Below, one piece after another: positions 1 to 9,930 of a DNA stretch of 46,463 nucleotides. The stretch is from a virus, in the IMG/VR virus record IMGVR_UViG_3300010885_067607, positions 1 through 46,463 of that record. One strand, written 5' to 3'. The first letter of the stretch is position 1. Each line of letters opens with the position of its first letter. The translations under genes and the position numbers were made by a program. A model generated the notes under the pieces. The model saw nothing but the letters and a program-made list of their open reading frames with translations. It was not told the DNA's origin and did not search any database.

Positions 1-369
1 ACCACCTATGGAAGAGCCCCAAGATAAACAAGTAATTTCATTACACCTACCACCCAATATCGTTGATTGATAAGATTGAAAATATATTTTATTATATTTG
101 CCAGAAACAATTGAATCACAAGAACACTCAGAAATTATATTTGAACACCCACCAATTATGGTTGATTGACAAGATTGTGTAGCAATTGTATTAAAACGTC
201 CACCAATTATTGAAGAATTACAAGAATTACATTGAAGTGTATTACTGTATCCACCAACTAATATTAGTTCAGAATTGATAGAAATAGCTTCACCATTTAG
301 TTCAATATATTTACTGGATGTAGGACCACCAAATAAAATTTTATTGACCCATGGATTCTGTATTTGCAT
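1..369 (-). CDS. Cys-rich repeat tail fibre/adhesin, N-terminal part (runs off window)
   Basis: An open frame starts at ATG 369 and runs off the left edge, so only the first 123 residues are visible. After about 35 residues opening with MQIQNPWVNKILFGG, the protein settles into 16-17 residue repeats of the form S-[ST]-I-I-G-G-x-x-N-x-I-x-x-x-S, about four copies in view. Such Ile/Gly/Asn ladders suggest a beta-helical or beta-roll shaft as in phage fibres and adhesins. About eight cysteines occur within the visible repeats, which is unusual for a fibre. A TTAATATATA box lies about 27 bases upstream on the same strand, and the gene lies beyond the small cupin gene on the same strand. The role in host attachment is inferred; the tip domain is outside the window. 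Confidence 0.6.
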   Translation of the reverse strand, partial: MQIQNPWVNKILFGGPTSSKYIELNGEAISINSELILVGGYSNTLQCNSCNSSIIGGRFNTIATQSCQSTIIGGCSNIISECSCDSIVSGKYNKIYFQSYQSTILGGRCNEITCLSWGSSIGG

Positions 370-395
370 TTTAAAATATTTATTCTATTATATTG

Positions 396-405
396 TATAT
401 ATTAA
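396..405 (-). promoter_or_regulatory. Candidate late promoter box TTAATATATA
   Basis: Exact TTAATATATA on the minus strand, 26 bases before the fibre start at 369. It matches the box found before many other genes in the window. Confidence 0.45.
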
Positions 406-416
406 AATGACAGAAT

Positions 417-680
417 TCATAATTTTATAATTTTAATCCTTAAATCACCAGTACCTTTTATCAATCTATGATATACTCCTTTTGGAATAAATATTTCTTT
501 ATTTAATTTTTGGGGTAATTTATTATCAATTTGAAAAGTCCAATCAGTTTCATGGGTTGATTCTATTATTCTATCCTCATGATCCCGATGCCAGTGTAAA
601 TCTCCAGAATCAACATTTTCATAGAATGTTCTGATATAAGCGGATTCTGATATTTGTGATTCTTCAAATGGTAATATCAT
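417..680 (-). CDS. Small cupin-like protein
   Basis: An 87-residue protein. The frame can be extended to a GTG at 782, but that would overlap the conserved 3' end of the preceding gene, so ATG 680, 13 bases after its stop, is preferred. Residues 29-36 (HWHRDHED) give a cupin-type H-x-H-x3-E metal-binding motif. FIPKGVYHR around residues 64-72 fits the second cupin motif, with H71 as the fourth ligand. The length fits a single minimal cupin barrel. Similar short proteins are common in T4-type phages without a known function; the substrate cannot be read from the sequence. It is probably co-transcribed with the gene at 694-1275. There is no Shine-Dalgarno sequence. Confidence 0.6.
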   Translation of the reverse strand: MILPFEESQISESAYIRTFYENVDSGDLHWHRDHEDRIIESTHETDWTFQIDNKLPQKLNKEIFIPKGVYHRLIKGTGDLRIKIIKL

Positions 681-693
681 ATAAAAAGGTATT

Positions 694-1275
694 TTACCAA
701 TAACCAGGATAGGTTTTTCCACCCCACAGGTTAGCATATCTGTTTGCTCTACAAGCCCAATATCCGGGTTTGGTGCGGTCACGTTTCAAATGGCATTGGT
801 GTCTAGAAGCAAAAGCTTTTCTAGCTTTAGGATCAGAAACTTTAGCACTTAAACCACCGTGAACATCACCAAAAGAAATCTTTTTAATATTTCCATTTTT
901 TGGATTTTTAACATAGACATAGTATTTTTTACCAGCTCCGCTATTCCTCATTGGTTTTCCTATTGGAACTTTTTTACCGTGATATTCAGCCTCATTCACT
1001 TCTTCTATTTCTTCCATAGGTAGGTCTAAAGGAACAATTTCACCTTCAAATTCTGCAAACTTACCCAAATCAGTTGATTCAAATAAAATTTTATCTATAC
1101 CTGATAATTCAACTTTACGATTATCAAACAAATCCCTTGCTTCTTTTATGAGTTCAAAGAAAGATTTAGAACCTGGTCTAAATATATTTTCCAATACTGG
1201 TAGATTATTATCAACGTGATACTTTAGATTTTCACTGATTGGTTCAAAATTTTCAAAAAGGTTGATATATTTCAT
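694..1275 (-). CDS. Putative packaged phage protein with capsid-targeting-like N-terminus
   Basis: A 193-residue protein. The N-terminus MKYINLFENFEPISEN resembles the T4 capsid-targeting peptide, with an I-S-E|N site matching the gp21 cleavage rule (I/L)xE. The middle is acidic (PMEEIEEVNEAEYHGKK). The C-terminal ~85 residues are basic: KYYVYVKNPKNGNIKK, then RHQCHLKRDR and GYWACRANRY, a His/Cys-containing module that I recall from T4-like cyanophage and jumbo-phage proteins of unknown role. An ATAATATATA box lies 25 bases upstream. The likeliest reading is an internal or structural head protein released from its N-terminal tag by the prohead protease; that part is inference. The gene diverges from the giant baseplate gene. 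Confidence 0.5.
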   Translation of the reverse strand: MKYINLFENFEPISENLKYHVDNNLPVLENIFRPGSKSFFELIKEARDLFDNRKVELSGIDKILFESTDLGKFAEFEGEIVPLDLPMEEIEEVNEAEYHGKKVPIGKPMRNSGAGKKYYVYVKNPKNGNIKKISFGDVHGGLSAKVSDPKARKAFASRHQCHLKRDRTKPGYWACRANRYANLWGGKTYPGYW

Positions 1276-1299
1276 GGTATCTAATTTTTTTCTTACAGA

Positions 1300-1309
1300 T
1301 ATATATTAT
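1300..1309 (-). promoter_or_regulatory. Candidate late promoter box ATAATATATA
   Basis: Minus-strand ATAATATATA, 24 bases before the start at 1275, in the divergent spacer with the baseplate gene. Confidence 0.4.
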
Positions 1310-1334
1310 TTATTTTAGTATCAAAACTTGGCTT

Positions 1335-1344
1335 TTAATATATA
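1335..1344 (+). promoter_or_regulatory. Candidate late promoter box TTAATATATA
   Basis: Exact TTAATATATA followed by CC, 22 bases before ATG 1367. Its position argues against the upstream TTG at 1328 as the start of the giant gene. Confidence 0.5.
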
Positions 1345-1366
1345 CCTAAAATACGTAAGCCATTTA

Positions 1367-4300
1367 ATGCAATCACTGATTTTTTTCAACAAGGAAGGGG
1401 ATAATTTAAATTTTAGATATAATGAAGACGATGAACTCTGGCAGGGTGATATAATCTTTCATCAGAACAGCGATGATACATTCAAAACAGCGGGATTGTA
1501 CGTTTTCGAAAAAATACCTTCTTTTGAATATGAAAGACCTGGTGATTTACAGTTGGAAAAATTCCAATTATTTAATGAGTATGGATTTGATATTTATGGT
1601 AGTGCATTTTTCACACAATCTATTTATGGTATAGAATTGCCAAATACAGATCCAAATTTTTATTCAAAATGGATCTATGGTACCAGATTAAACAGGTATT
1701 TTCCGGTGGGTTCACAGATAAGGTTCAATAAACCAATTCTTGAGTTTCAAAATCCTAATGTTACATACACCGTAGTAAAGACCAAAAAAAATGGGATTAT
1801 GATATTGTCTGATGTAGATAATAGATCATTCAATGAGCAATACGGTAATTTCATATCTGATAATAATAATTTTTATAGTTCTTTTACGGTCAGTGGTACT
1901 GATGGTTCTATAGTACCCACTGGTGGATTCACTTATTCAATTGGTGGTGTGAATTCAATAGGTATATATGATTATATTAAACCGGACCTTACTGAGAATG
2001 TATCTTCGTGGTCAGAGCCAAATTTTTATGATAGATTATTCAATGGTCGTGTTTTAAATCTAATTGGCACTGAAAAAAATGATGGTATTTACACAGTAAA
2101 GAACATAGAATTAAATGATAAAGTTTATAGTAGGTATATTTATGATGCCAGATTGTTAAAAGAAAGTTATGATGTCTTAATTGATATAACAATAAAAACA
2201 GAACTTCCAACAGTTTACTCCGGACCGGTGACCGTTACTGGTAGTAGGGTTGAATTTGGAAGTAGGGTGCCAACTATTTTGAAACCTGGTGTTGAATTTT
2301 ATTTACCGGATTCCAATATAAATAGTAATCGGATAGTTATATCCGATATACCACAATATTCAAAGATAAATCAACAACAGTTCTTTGCAACTGGATCTCA
2401 AGTTTTATATAATAATCTTATTTATGAATGTATACAATCTCACACCTGGTCTTATACTTTAGAAAATGGACCAAGTAATGCTGAATTTTGGAAGAGATCT
2501 TTTTATGTTCCTGTAGTTGGTACTTTATCAAGTGAAAATTTTTTTTATACAGAGATACATTTAGTAAAAAATAGATTTACATACTCACAGTCTTTCACTC
2601 AGAGTATGGATGTAACATTTGGTTCGTCAGTACAGAAATACGCTGAGGATTTGAAATTTTATAATATCGATTATTATTATGATGGTGGTATTTTACATGC
2701 TGATTTAATGTATCCCAGTGATTATGCTGATGTTAGATTTTTCTTAGGATCTAGTTCATTTTTCGAAGTTACTAATAAAAAGTTTATAAAGGAAAAAAAC
2801 ATTGAAACTGAAGAAATACTCAAACCAGAAATAGTTGATAATTTTAGTAAAAATTATGACTATACTATTGTATTTACTGATGTTGATGAATTTGGAATTA
2901 GGTTTACAATAAATGACCAAATATACTATGAAGATGTTGAATTCTTATATGATGGTTTAGATTTGAACTTGGAGAGAACTATAGACAAGACTCTGAGAAA
3001 CTGGTTTACAAGTTGGTATATTCCCCTTGCGAGACTTGGTGTTATACCAAAATTAAAATTCAGTGGTAAGTCATTTTCTCCTTATTTTAATGCTATATCT
3101 TTAACCACTGAATATCCGAATGTGCCTCTCAAATTCAAAGTGGAAGTTGGTACAACCGCAAACTTCTACATACCTAGGAAGCAGGTCATACTGAACAAGT
3201 TGGGATCCAACTTAGATGTCATTATAAATGGTCGAACATATGGTATTTTATGTGTTTCGAATAATGGGGTAGTTGATATAATAAGTACTTTAGAAAATTG
3301 GATTGACACATATTCTGAGGATGGGATACTTTATACTAACCCAATTGATCCGGATTTGGGTGGGGGTCAAATTTATGTAGAGCAAATCCTAACTATGTTA
3401 TTTTTCAAAGTAAAGGAAATGGATGTTAGAATTGAGATATCGGTGAATCCTGGTATATCAGTTCTTCCGGGATCAAAAGACTTTTTAATAAATGATTTAT
3501 TTGAAGGTAATGTCGGAGCTCTATTAACCTCTAATTCTGTTGTGTTGAAATATGCAACTTATTCCTTTGAAGAAGAATTATTTTCAACCGGTCAAGTTTT
3601 GAGTGTAAATAACAGTGTTAGAGTCTGGAATAATCAAGAATATAATATTGAGTACCTTGGTCCACGAATGATGAATTTGAGTTATCAGGGACCATTTTGG
3701 CCAACTCTTGACCCAATTTGTGATATTTCCCCTTATGTAACTATTGCATTATCAGCTGATGCGTATGGTGCAACAGGATGTAGCGTATCCGTTCCATTTT
3801 CTCCTAGTGGTGAATTCAATCTAGATTTTAGATCTGATTTCTCGGTGTATTTTGGAGCTTCTAATAGTTATGTCATTAAAAATGATTTCAATACCAATGA
3901 TAAAAAGAGATTTGTTGATATCATTTATTTAGGACTAGCAAAGAGGATTTATGTAATGGGTGAGAGACTAACAATAATTGACTCAATAACCGGATTTATT
4001 ATGGGGGAAGTTGAATTGCCTAATATAGTTACTGGTATTTCTCTGAACTTCAATGAATATAATAATTATTTATATTGTCTATCAGACTCTTATATTTATG
4101 TAGTAGATCCATTATATCCCAAATTAGATTATACTATACCATTGACATTGAATAGAACCGCTTTTAATATGGGTATTAATCCTGACAATGGAGATGTTTA
4201 TGTTTCATATGGTGATAATCAAATAGATATTTGGTACCAAGATAATTTTTTAAGTACTCCATCAAAGCAATATCCCGATGTTCCAGATTCGAAAAATTAT

Positions 4301-7300
4301 TACAGATTTGGGTATAATAAGTCTGAAAAAGATATGTATGTAACTGCGGACAACTATTTAGTAAGATTTAATGGTTCTGATAGAACTTTGCAGTATGAAT
4401 ACCAAATAGATGGATTAAAGCCTGATATTTTCTATCAACCACAAAATTCTTCATTTTATGTATTTAACACAGATACCATCTTAAATGTAAATGGTGGTGA
4501 TATAATAGAATATAATCTTGGTTTGAAAATATCAGATTGGTTGAAACAACCAACGGGTACTACAAGTAATTTGAGTGATATTTATTTCTTTGATAAAGAT
4601 ACGGCAGTCGCAGTTGGTGCTAATGGGACTATTTTGAAAACTACAAATGCTGGGGAGAATTGGAATAAAGTCACTACAGCAGTAACGACCAATATAAATA
4701 CCTTATCAATTATAAAATCTGGATCATTTGAGGGTACACTTGTAGCAGCTGGTGACAGTGGTAGAATCTTAACTTCTACGGATTATGGTGATACTTGGTC
4801 GGTTACAACACAGGGTATAAATAAGTTTATTGACATTAAGTTTTATAGCCCTACCAAGGGGTTTTTATTAGTGGAGACAACTGGTGGTAATAATTTAATA
4901 CAACTTAATTACAATGGTACTCCAGTTCAAGGTTTTTCTATTGGAATTGCTAATACAAAGATGAACTCGATTTGGGGTAATGACCTAGGTTCTTTTATTG
5001 TAGTAGTTGGTACACAAGACCAAATACTAGTCTCAACTTCTCATTTCGCTCAAAATAGTACTTCACAAATCAGAAGAACTAGATTGAATTCGGTCTCAAC
5101 TGTACCATCTTCCAATTTTATAGTAACAGTCGGTGATAGTGGTGTTATATTAAGAACAACTGATAAAACTGATTGGCACACAAGGTATGCTGGTACCACA
5201 AGAAATTATAAATCAGTTACATTCCCAACATCTACTGTTGGGTGGTTAGTGGGTGCTAGTGGTTCAATCGCTCGTACTGGAGATTCTGGTTTGAATTGGA
5301 CCGGACAAAATTCGGGTATATCGACAACTTTTGATTTGAATTCAGTTCATGCATCAGATTCTTCGACCGTTTTAGCTGCAGGTGATGGTGGGTCGATAGT
5401 TTGGAATGAAAGCGGGACTTGGAATCAACACCTAACATTGACCGGTACCCGTTGGACTCAAAATAAATTAAATGGTGCATTTCTAATAAATAAGGAAACA
5501 AAGATAGTAGTTGGTGATTCTGGTACAATACTCAGGGTTGATCCATTGAATTATAGAAAAATAAACACATTTTCTTACGCGGTCGTTGGGACATATAGTT
5601 CCGATGGTATCTACAACAATACGGCATTTACGAGTCAGACTGATAGTGGTGCAAATGCAACATTTGATATTATAATTTCAAATTCTATTGTCACATCTGT
5701 GCAAATTAATAACAGAGGTAAGGATTGGTTTAATAGTAATAAATTGTTTATAAATAACGCGGGATTGGGTGGTTATTCTAATGGTTACATTGAAATAACT
5801 GTAAATAGTACAATAAGTACGTTTGATAACATTCCTTCGGGTACGAATAATAATTTGAATGCTGTATTTTTCGTAGGTGGATTTGGTGTAATAGTTGGAA
5901 ATAATGGAACTTGTCTACAAAGTAGTAACGGTGGTGTTAATTGGGTGTTGAAAACTCTTGGTGGAGTTGGTACAACTAATTTATTTTCGGTAGCTGGATC
6001 AGCTAACACATTCTGGGTTTGTGGTGCTGGTGGTAAAATTTGGAAAAGTTCTGACGGTGGTAATAGTTGGGGTGGCCCAACAACTATTGGGATAATAGAC
6101 CTAACCTCAATATCATTTAAGGACATATCAAATGGAACAGTGGTGGATGCTTATGGTAGAATCTATACTACTACTGATGGTGGATCTTCTTGGCAGAGAA
6201 ATTATTTTGATTACAATTCTGTTCATTTCTTTAATGATTCGGTTGGTCTGGTTGCTGGTAGAAATGGTATAGTTTTAAAAACTACCGATGGTGGTAATTT
6301 ATGGGATTATGTTCACATAGGTACCACTGCTAGTTTGAGTGCTGCATATTTAGCGGCTGAAAATATTGCATATGTTGCTGGAACAGATGGTTTAATAAGA
6401 AAAAGTAGCACAGGTGTAAGATCTAGTATTTGGATAAATCAAGATAGTGGTTCTTCTAATTTAAAGAATTTTGCTTTTACAGATGCACTGACTGGTTATG
6501 TAGTGGGTGATGGTGGTATAATTTTCAAAACAGAAAAAGATCCACCGTTGGTCAGAAATTTAGCTTTTGATAACATTAATAGTATAATGCACTTGTCAAC
6601 TCCTGAGGGTATAACGACTTTTGATTTAGAGGGCAATTTGATCAATAAAGGACTTACTCCGGATTTTGGTCCAATAGTAATGAATCAATTTGATGGTGAT
6701 ATTTACTTAGCTTCACAAGTGAATCAGCAACTTTACGTATATGATAGCAAAAGATACTACTTCAAATATAGTAAATATTTTTCAGACGGTAGAGTGAAAA
6801 AAGTGATCTATAATCCAGATCGACAAGGTGTTATGGGTATAATACCAAATAACATAGTACAGTTACAATCTATTTTTGAAATAACCGTATCAATAGGTGC
6901 TGAGATTTCAAATAAACCATTCACTTATTCATATGTTGGTGAAAATAATTACGGTACATTGGACCCAAATTATATACCTCGCCCTAGCTTATGGTTAAAG
7001 ACTAGAGAGTATATTAGAAGGCCACGAGCTAATTATAACGATGAGCCGAATGTTCAGTTAATTTGGAGTTGGGAAGAAGATCAGACACCAGAAATTTTCT
7101 TATATGATTTTAGTGGTGATCAATTAGTAACTGGTACTAGACTATCTTATACTGGTCCAAAACCTCTTCCATTGGTTGCTCTCAATAGAAAAGTAAATAA
7201 AAACCTTGATAGGACTGAGTTATCTGAGTTTCAACAAACAATTTTTGATGAAATTAAACAGACTCTGGTTCATGTGGATTATTCTGAAGACCTTTCTCTT

Positions 7301-9220
7301 AAACCTACTCCTATAGAAATTTTCATGGGTGTAAATTCACAAAATGAGGGTGTGTTGACATCTGTTTTAAACCTTTACAAAAGAGAGGACATTTCTTTCA
7401 CGGTTATACCAAATTCAACAAACAGTGATGTGATACATTTCAGTATAGGTGTCAATGATGAGATTGGACTTTACGGTATGATAGTATTTGATAATAATTC
7501 AACCATGAATTTTAGACAAACACCAGAGGGAGTTTCTCGTGGATTGAAACCAAATCAACTGTTAAGAATTACTGTCATTGATAATGTTAATAATAAAAAC
7601 AAATATATTTCTTTAAATAATGGTATAACTGTTAAGATAAGATCGGTGTTTACCAAATATCTTATAGTTGATTTCATTGAAGAAATTTTAACGGATGAAT
7701 TTACTCAAATAGATAATTATCCAAAAAGTGGTAATATAACATATCTGACTGTTACATTTCAAGTTGTGGATAAACTAATCGGTAGGTTTAATATTCACTC
7801 ACAGACAGAAATTGAAGATATAAGGTATAAAATTGAATTATCAAATACTGGTCATCTTGTAGATCCCTATGATAGTTTTATCTTCAAAGAGTACGATATA
7901 AATGAACAGGGAGTCGACTGGACATTTCTTAATAGAAAGAGAAAAGAGATGTTGATGGTAAGAGACCAAATATTCCCTTATATTGGTTCTTATAAATCTC
8001 TAATTAATGCTATAAATTTCTTTGGATACAATGATTTAGAATTGTACGAGTATTATAGAAACATTGATATTAACTCAAAAGATTTTTATAAGTTATTCAA
8101 GATAGAAATTCCAGACATCTTTGATACTTCGGTAGCTGGGTGGACTGAAAATGATTTTATAAAACATACACTCCCTAATCCAAAATTTGAAGATACTAAC
8201 CTCTTCAATTTGACTTTCAAAATTACGGATAAGGAAGGTACGAATGTATTACAATATTCATTAGCGGAAGTCTTGATGAAACTTCAGGGATTGAAAATCT
8301 GGCTTGAAAAGAAGGTTATACCAATTACTCATAGAATATTGGATATAACTGGTAGGGCTGATTTTGTTGGGGTAAATTCAATTCAACACGAATGTTATGA
8401 TGTAAAGATCATAAATAGTAGACAAGAATTGACTCCAATTGATTTTGCACTGACGGAGGCCTATTTAATGCCGATAAATAGTGGGTCCACCGTTTATACT
8501 TGTCATGTTGAGTTCTTCATGGGATATGTACCGACTTATTCAGTTGCTCCTGATTATTTTAATGTTAAAATAAGAACTTATAAAACTTATAAGGAGTGGA
8601 ATCCGTTCACAACTTATCAAATTGGGGATAGAGTAATTTATTACGATGTTATTTATGAATCTGTTATGTCGAACAATAAATTGAGGAATCCGAGAAAATA
8701 TAGAGGGATTCCAACTTGGGCTGGATTCAATGACTACACATTGGGTGACTATTCAAACTATAATAGAGAAATTTATCAGTACATAGGCACTCAATCATCG
8801 TTTGTAATATTTGGTTCTGCATCGACGGTTAATCCATATCAAGACATATCTAATAATGGTGCTTACGCTTCATGGTTCAACATGACTGAGTGGAAAAATG
8901 TTGATTTAGTACCAGTTCAAACTCTACAAGAATATAGAATTACAGCCACATTCAGTCTTGAGGTGATGAGGGAAAACCCACCACCACCAGGAGAACAACC
9001 TCCACCAATTAAAGCTGGCAAACCATTCAATTTCACGGTAGATTCGAATATAGACCCTTTTATTGTTATCGAAGTTACATCTGATAATGGGTATGGTCAA
9101 ATTTATACCACTAAGAAGAATTACGAAATCCGTGGATTGAACGATATTTCGGATCCTATTCGAGGTATAGAACAGATTGGTCCCTTCCAACCACTTACTA
9201 AAGTTGGAAATTCCCTATAA
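1367..9220 (+). CDS. Giant baseplate/tail protein with YCF48-type beta-propellers
   Basis: A 2617-residue protein from ATG 1367; a TTG at 1328 would add 13 residues but overlaps a promoter-like box. Residues ~844-1054 look like NHL-type propeller blades (YVVDPLYPKLDYTIPL, MGINPDNGDVYVSYG). Residues ~1058-1395 and ~1490-1724 are YCF48/BNR-type blades with recurring VGANGTILKTTNAGENW and VAGRNGIVLKTTDGGNLW motifs, split by a small domain. Residues ~1728-1834 return to NHL-like blades. Residues ~2144-2384 include RKEMLMVRDQIFPYIGSYKS and INAINFFGY, resembling the P2 gpI / T4 gp7 baseplate wedge region. Two segments (~338-376 and ~2410-2435) look like carbohydrate-binding module 5/12 (YQIGDRVIYYDVIYES). 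A baseplate wedge/periphery location is inferred, with the propellers perhaps contacting host glycans. It ends at a bidirectional terminator. Confidence 0.65.
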   Translation: MQSLIFFNKEGDNLNFRYNEDDELWQGDIIFHQNSDDTFKTAGLYVFEKIPSFEYERPGDLQLEKFQLFNEYGFDIYGSAFFTQSIYGIELPNTDPNFYSKWIYGTRLNRYFPVGSQIRFNKPILEFQNPNVTYTVVKTKKNGIMILSDVDNRSFNEQYGNFISDNNNFYSSFTVSGTDGSIVPTGGFTYSIGGVNSIGIYDYIKPDLTENVSSWSEPNFYDRLFNGRVLNLIGTEKNDGIYTVKNIELNDKVYSRYIYDARLLKESYDVLIDITIKTELPTVYSGPVTVTGSRVEFGSRVPTILKPGVEFYLPDSNINSNRIVISDIPQYSKINQQQFFATGSQVLYNNLIYECIQSHTWSYTLENGPSNAEFWKRSFYVPVVGTLSSENFFYTEIHLVKNRFTYSQSFTQSMDVTFGSSVQKYAEDLKFYNIDYYYDGGILHADLMYPSDYADVRFFLGSSSFFEVTNKKFIKEKNIETEEILKPEIVDNFSKNYDYTIVFTDVDEFGIRFTINDQIYYEDVEFLYDGLDLNLERTIDKTLRNWFTSWYIPLARLGVIPKLKFSGKSFSPYFNAISLTTEYPNVPLKFKVEVGTTANFYIPRKQVILNKLGSNLDVIINGRTYGILCVSNNGVVDIISTLENWIDTYSEDGILYTNPIDPDLGGGQIYVEQILTMLFFKVKEMDVRIEISVNPGISVLPGSKDFLINDLFEGNVGALLTSNSVVLKYATYSFEEELFSTGQVLSVNNSVRVWNNQEYNIEYLGPRMMNLSYQGPFWPTLDPICDISPYVTIALSADAYGATGCSVSVPFSPSGEFNLDFRSDFSVYFGASNSYVIKNDFNTNDKKRFVDIIYLGLAKRIYVMGERLTIIDSITGFIMGEVELPNIVTGISLNFNEYNNYLYCLSDSYIYVVDPLYPKLDYTIPLTLNRTAFNMGINPDNGDVYVSYGDNQIDIWYQDNFLSTPSKQYPDVPDSKNYYRFGYNKSEKDMYVTADNYLVRFNGSDRTLQYEYQIDGLKPDIFYQPQNSSFYVFNTDTILNVNGGDIIEYNLGLKISDWLKQPTGTTSNLSDIYFFDKDTAVAVGANGTILKTTNAGENWNKVTTAVTTNINTLSIIKSGSFEGTLVAAGDSGRILTSTDYGDTWSVTTQGINKFIDIKFYSPTKGFLLVETTGGNNLIQLNYNGTPVQGFSIGIANTKMNSIWGNDLGSFIVVVGTQDQILVSTSHFAQNSTSQIRRTRLNSVSTVPSSNFIVTVGDSGVILRTTDKTDWHTRYAGTTRNYKSVTFPTSTVGWLVGASGSIARTGDSGLNWTGQNSGISTTFDLNSVHASDSSTVLAAGDGGSIVWNESGTWNQHLTLTGTRWTQNKLNGAFLINKETKIVVGDSGTILRVDPLNYRKINTFSYAVVGTYSSDGIYNNTAFTSQTDSGANATFDIIISNSIVTSVQINNRGKDWFNSNKLFINNAGLGGYSNGYIEITVNSTISTFDNIPSGTNNNLNAVFFVGGFGVIVGNNGTCLQSSNGGVNWVLKTLGGVGTTNLFSVAGSANTFWVCGAGGKIWKSSDGGNSWGGPTTIGIIDLTSISFKDISNGTVVDAYGRIYTTTDGGSSWQRNYFDYNSVHFFNDSVGLVAGRNGIVLKTTDGGNLWDYVHIGTTASLSAAYLAAENIAYVAGTDGLIRKSSTGVRSSIWINQDSGSSNLKNFAFTDALTGYVVGDGGIIFKTEKDPPLVRNLAFDNINSIMHLSTPEGITTFDLEGNLINKGLTPDFGPIVMNQFDGDIYLASQVNQQLYVYDSKRYYFKYSKYFSDGRVKKVIYNPDRQGVMGIIPNNIVQLQSIFEITVSIGAEISNKPFTYSYVGENNYGTLDPNYIPRPSLWLKTREYIRRPRANYNDEPNVQLIWSWEEDQTPEIFLYDFSGDQLVTGTRLSYTGPKPLPLVALNRKVNKNLDRTELSEFQQTIFDEIKQTLVHVDYSEDLSLKPTPIEIFMGVNSQNEGVLTSVLNLYKREDISFTVIPNSTNSDVIHFSIGVNDEIGLYGMIVFDNNSTMNFRQTPEGVSRGLKPNQLLRITVIDNVNNKNKYISLNNGITVKIRSVFTKYLIVDFIEEILTDEFTQIDNYPKSGNITYLTVTFQVVDKLIGRFNIHSQTEIEDIRYKIELSNTGHLVDPYDSFIFKEYDINEQGVDWTFLNRKRKEMLMVRDQIFPYIGSYKSLINAINFFGYNDLELYEYYRNIDINSKDFYKLFKIEIPDIFDTSVAGWTENDFIKHTLPNPKFEDTNLFNLTFKITDKEGTNVLQYSLAEVLMKLQGLKIWLEKKVIPITHRILDITGRADFVGVNSIQHECYDVKIINSRQELTPIDFALTEAYLMPINSGSTVYTCHVEFFMGYVPTYSVAPDYFNVKIRTYKTYKEWNPFTTYQIGDRVIYYDVIYESVMSNNKLRNPRKYRGIPTWAGFNDYTLGDYSNYNREIYQYIGTQSSFVIFGSASTVNPYQDISNNGAYASWFNMTEWKNVDLVPVQTLQEYRITATFSLEVMRENPPPPGEQPPPIKAGKPFNFTVDSNIDPFIVIEVTSDNGYGQIYTTKKNYEIRGLNDISDPIRGIEQIGPFQPLTKVGNSL

Positions 9221-9249
9221 AAAAACCCCTCTTTTGAGGGGTTTTTTTA
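9220..9249. terminator. Bidirectional intrinsic terminator
   Basis: The stem CCCCTC (9226-9231) and GAGGGG (9236-9241) with a TTTT loop is flanked by A7 on the left and T7 on the right. It works from either strand and separates the convergent ends of the baseplate gene and the gene at 9250-9906. Confidence 0.9.
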
Positions 9250-9906
9250 TTAAAGATTGTAATTGAAATCCAACTGTTGGGGCTCCATTGGATTAATTGG
9301 TGCATCAAATCCAGCTACCCACTCTTGTATTTTTTTGGAGAGTGATTTTGCATGTGTATCATAGTATGAAACAATCTTAGAAATTTCACCAATTTTTAAA
9401 AGGATTTCGGAGAACAATTTTGTCTCATCATTCATCCCTTTAACTTTGTGTTTGGCTAAAAGGTGATAGATATATGTTGTTTCCGTAGCATCGGCTAAAT
9501 ATCCTTTTAAGTTGCCAGCATCGTTGGTTCCTGATTCGGACCACTCTCCTAAAAGGTTAATTAGTTCCATAGCGAAGAAAACGGTATTAACATCATATTC
9601 TAGTTTATTTTTAAGTAGGTCCATGATGTAGGTATATTGATCTTTATTTAGATAGAATGTGTAAACAACTTCTTTAAATTCGTTTGTGAATGAATGCCAA
9701 ATGGTTTTAGCTTGTTCATAGATTTTATCTTTTTCCTCTTCTGATTTGCCAAATCCATTATTTGAAATCATATAAAATTCAATTTTGGAAATTTTTTCAT
9801 CTAAACTTACTTCAGATGATTCGGGTAAGAGACGATATTCGGTGGAATTATCGAAAATACTTACCGATGGTTTGATTACATGGTTTTCTAGTGTTGTTTT
9901 TTCCAT
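9250..9906 (-). CDS. Unknown 218-residue phage protein
   Basis: Starts at ATG 9906; the last gene of a minus-strand run that begins with the tape measure. The protein is soluble-looking and helical. It has a long acidic stretch (SLDEKISKIEFYMISNNGFG), many aromatic residues and an acidic/polar tail ending DFNYNL. I see no recognised motif. Position between tape measure and baseplate gene suggests a tail-assembly or hub-associated role, but this is context only. It terminates at the bidirectional hairpin shared with the giant baseplate gene. Confidence 0.6.
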   Translation of the reverse strand: MEKTTLENHVIKPSVSIFDNSTEYRLLPESSEVSLDEKISKIEFYMISNNGFGKSEEEKDKIYEQAKTIWHSFTNEFKEVVYTFYLNKDQYTYIMDLLKNKLEYDVNTVFFAMELINLLGEWSESGTNDAGNLKGYLADATETTYIYHLLAKHKVKGMNDETKLFSEILLKIGEISKIVSYYDTHAKSLSKKIQEWVAGFDAPINPMEPQQLDFNYNL

Positions 9907-9930
9907 AAACTATTTTTTTTTTATTTTTTT

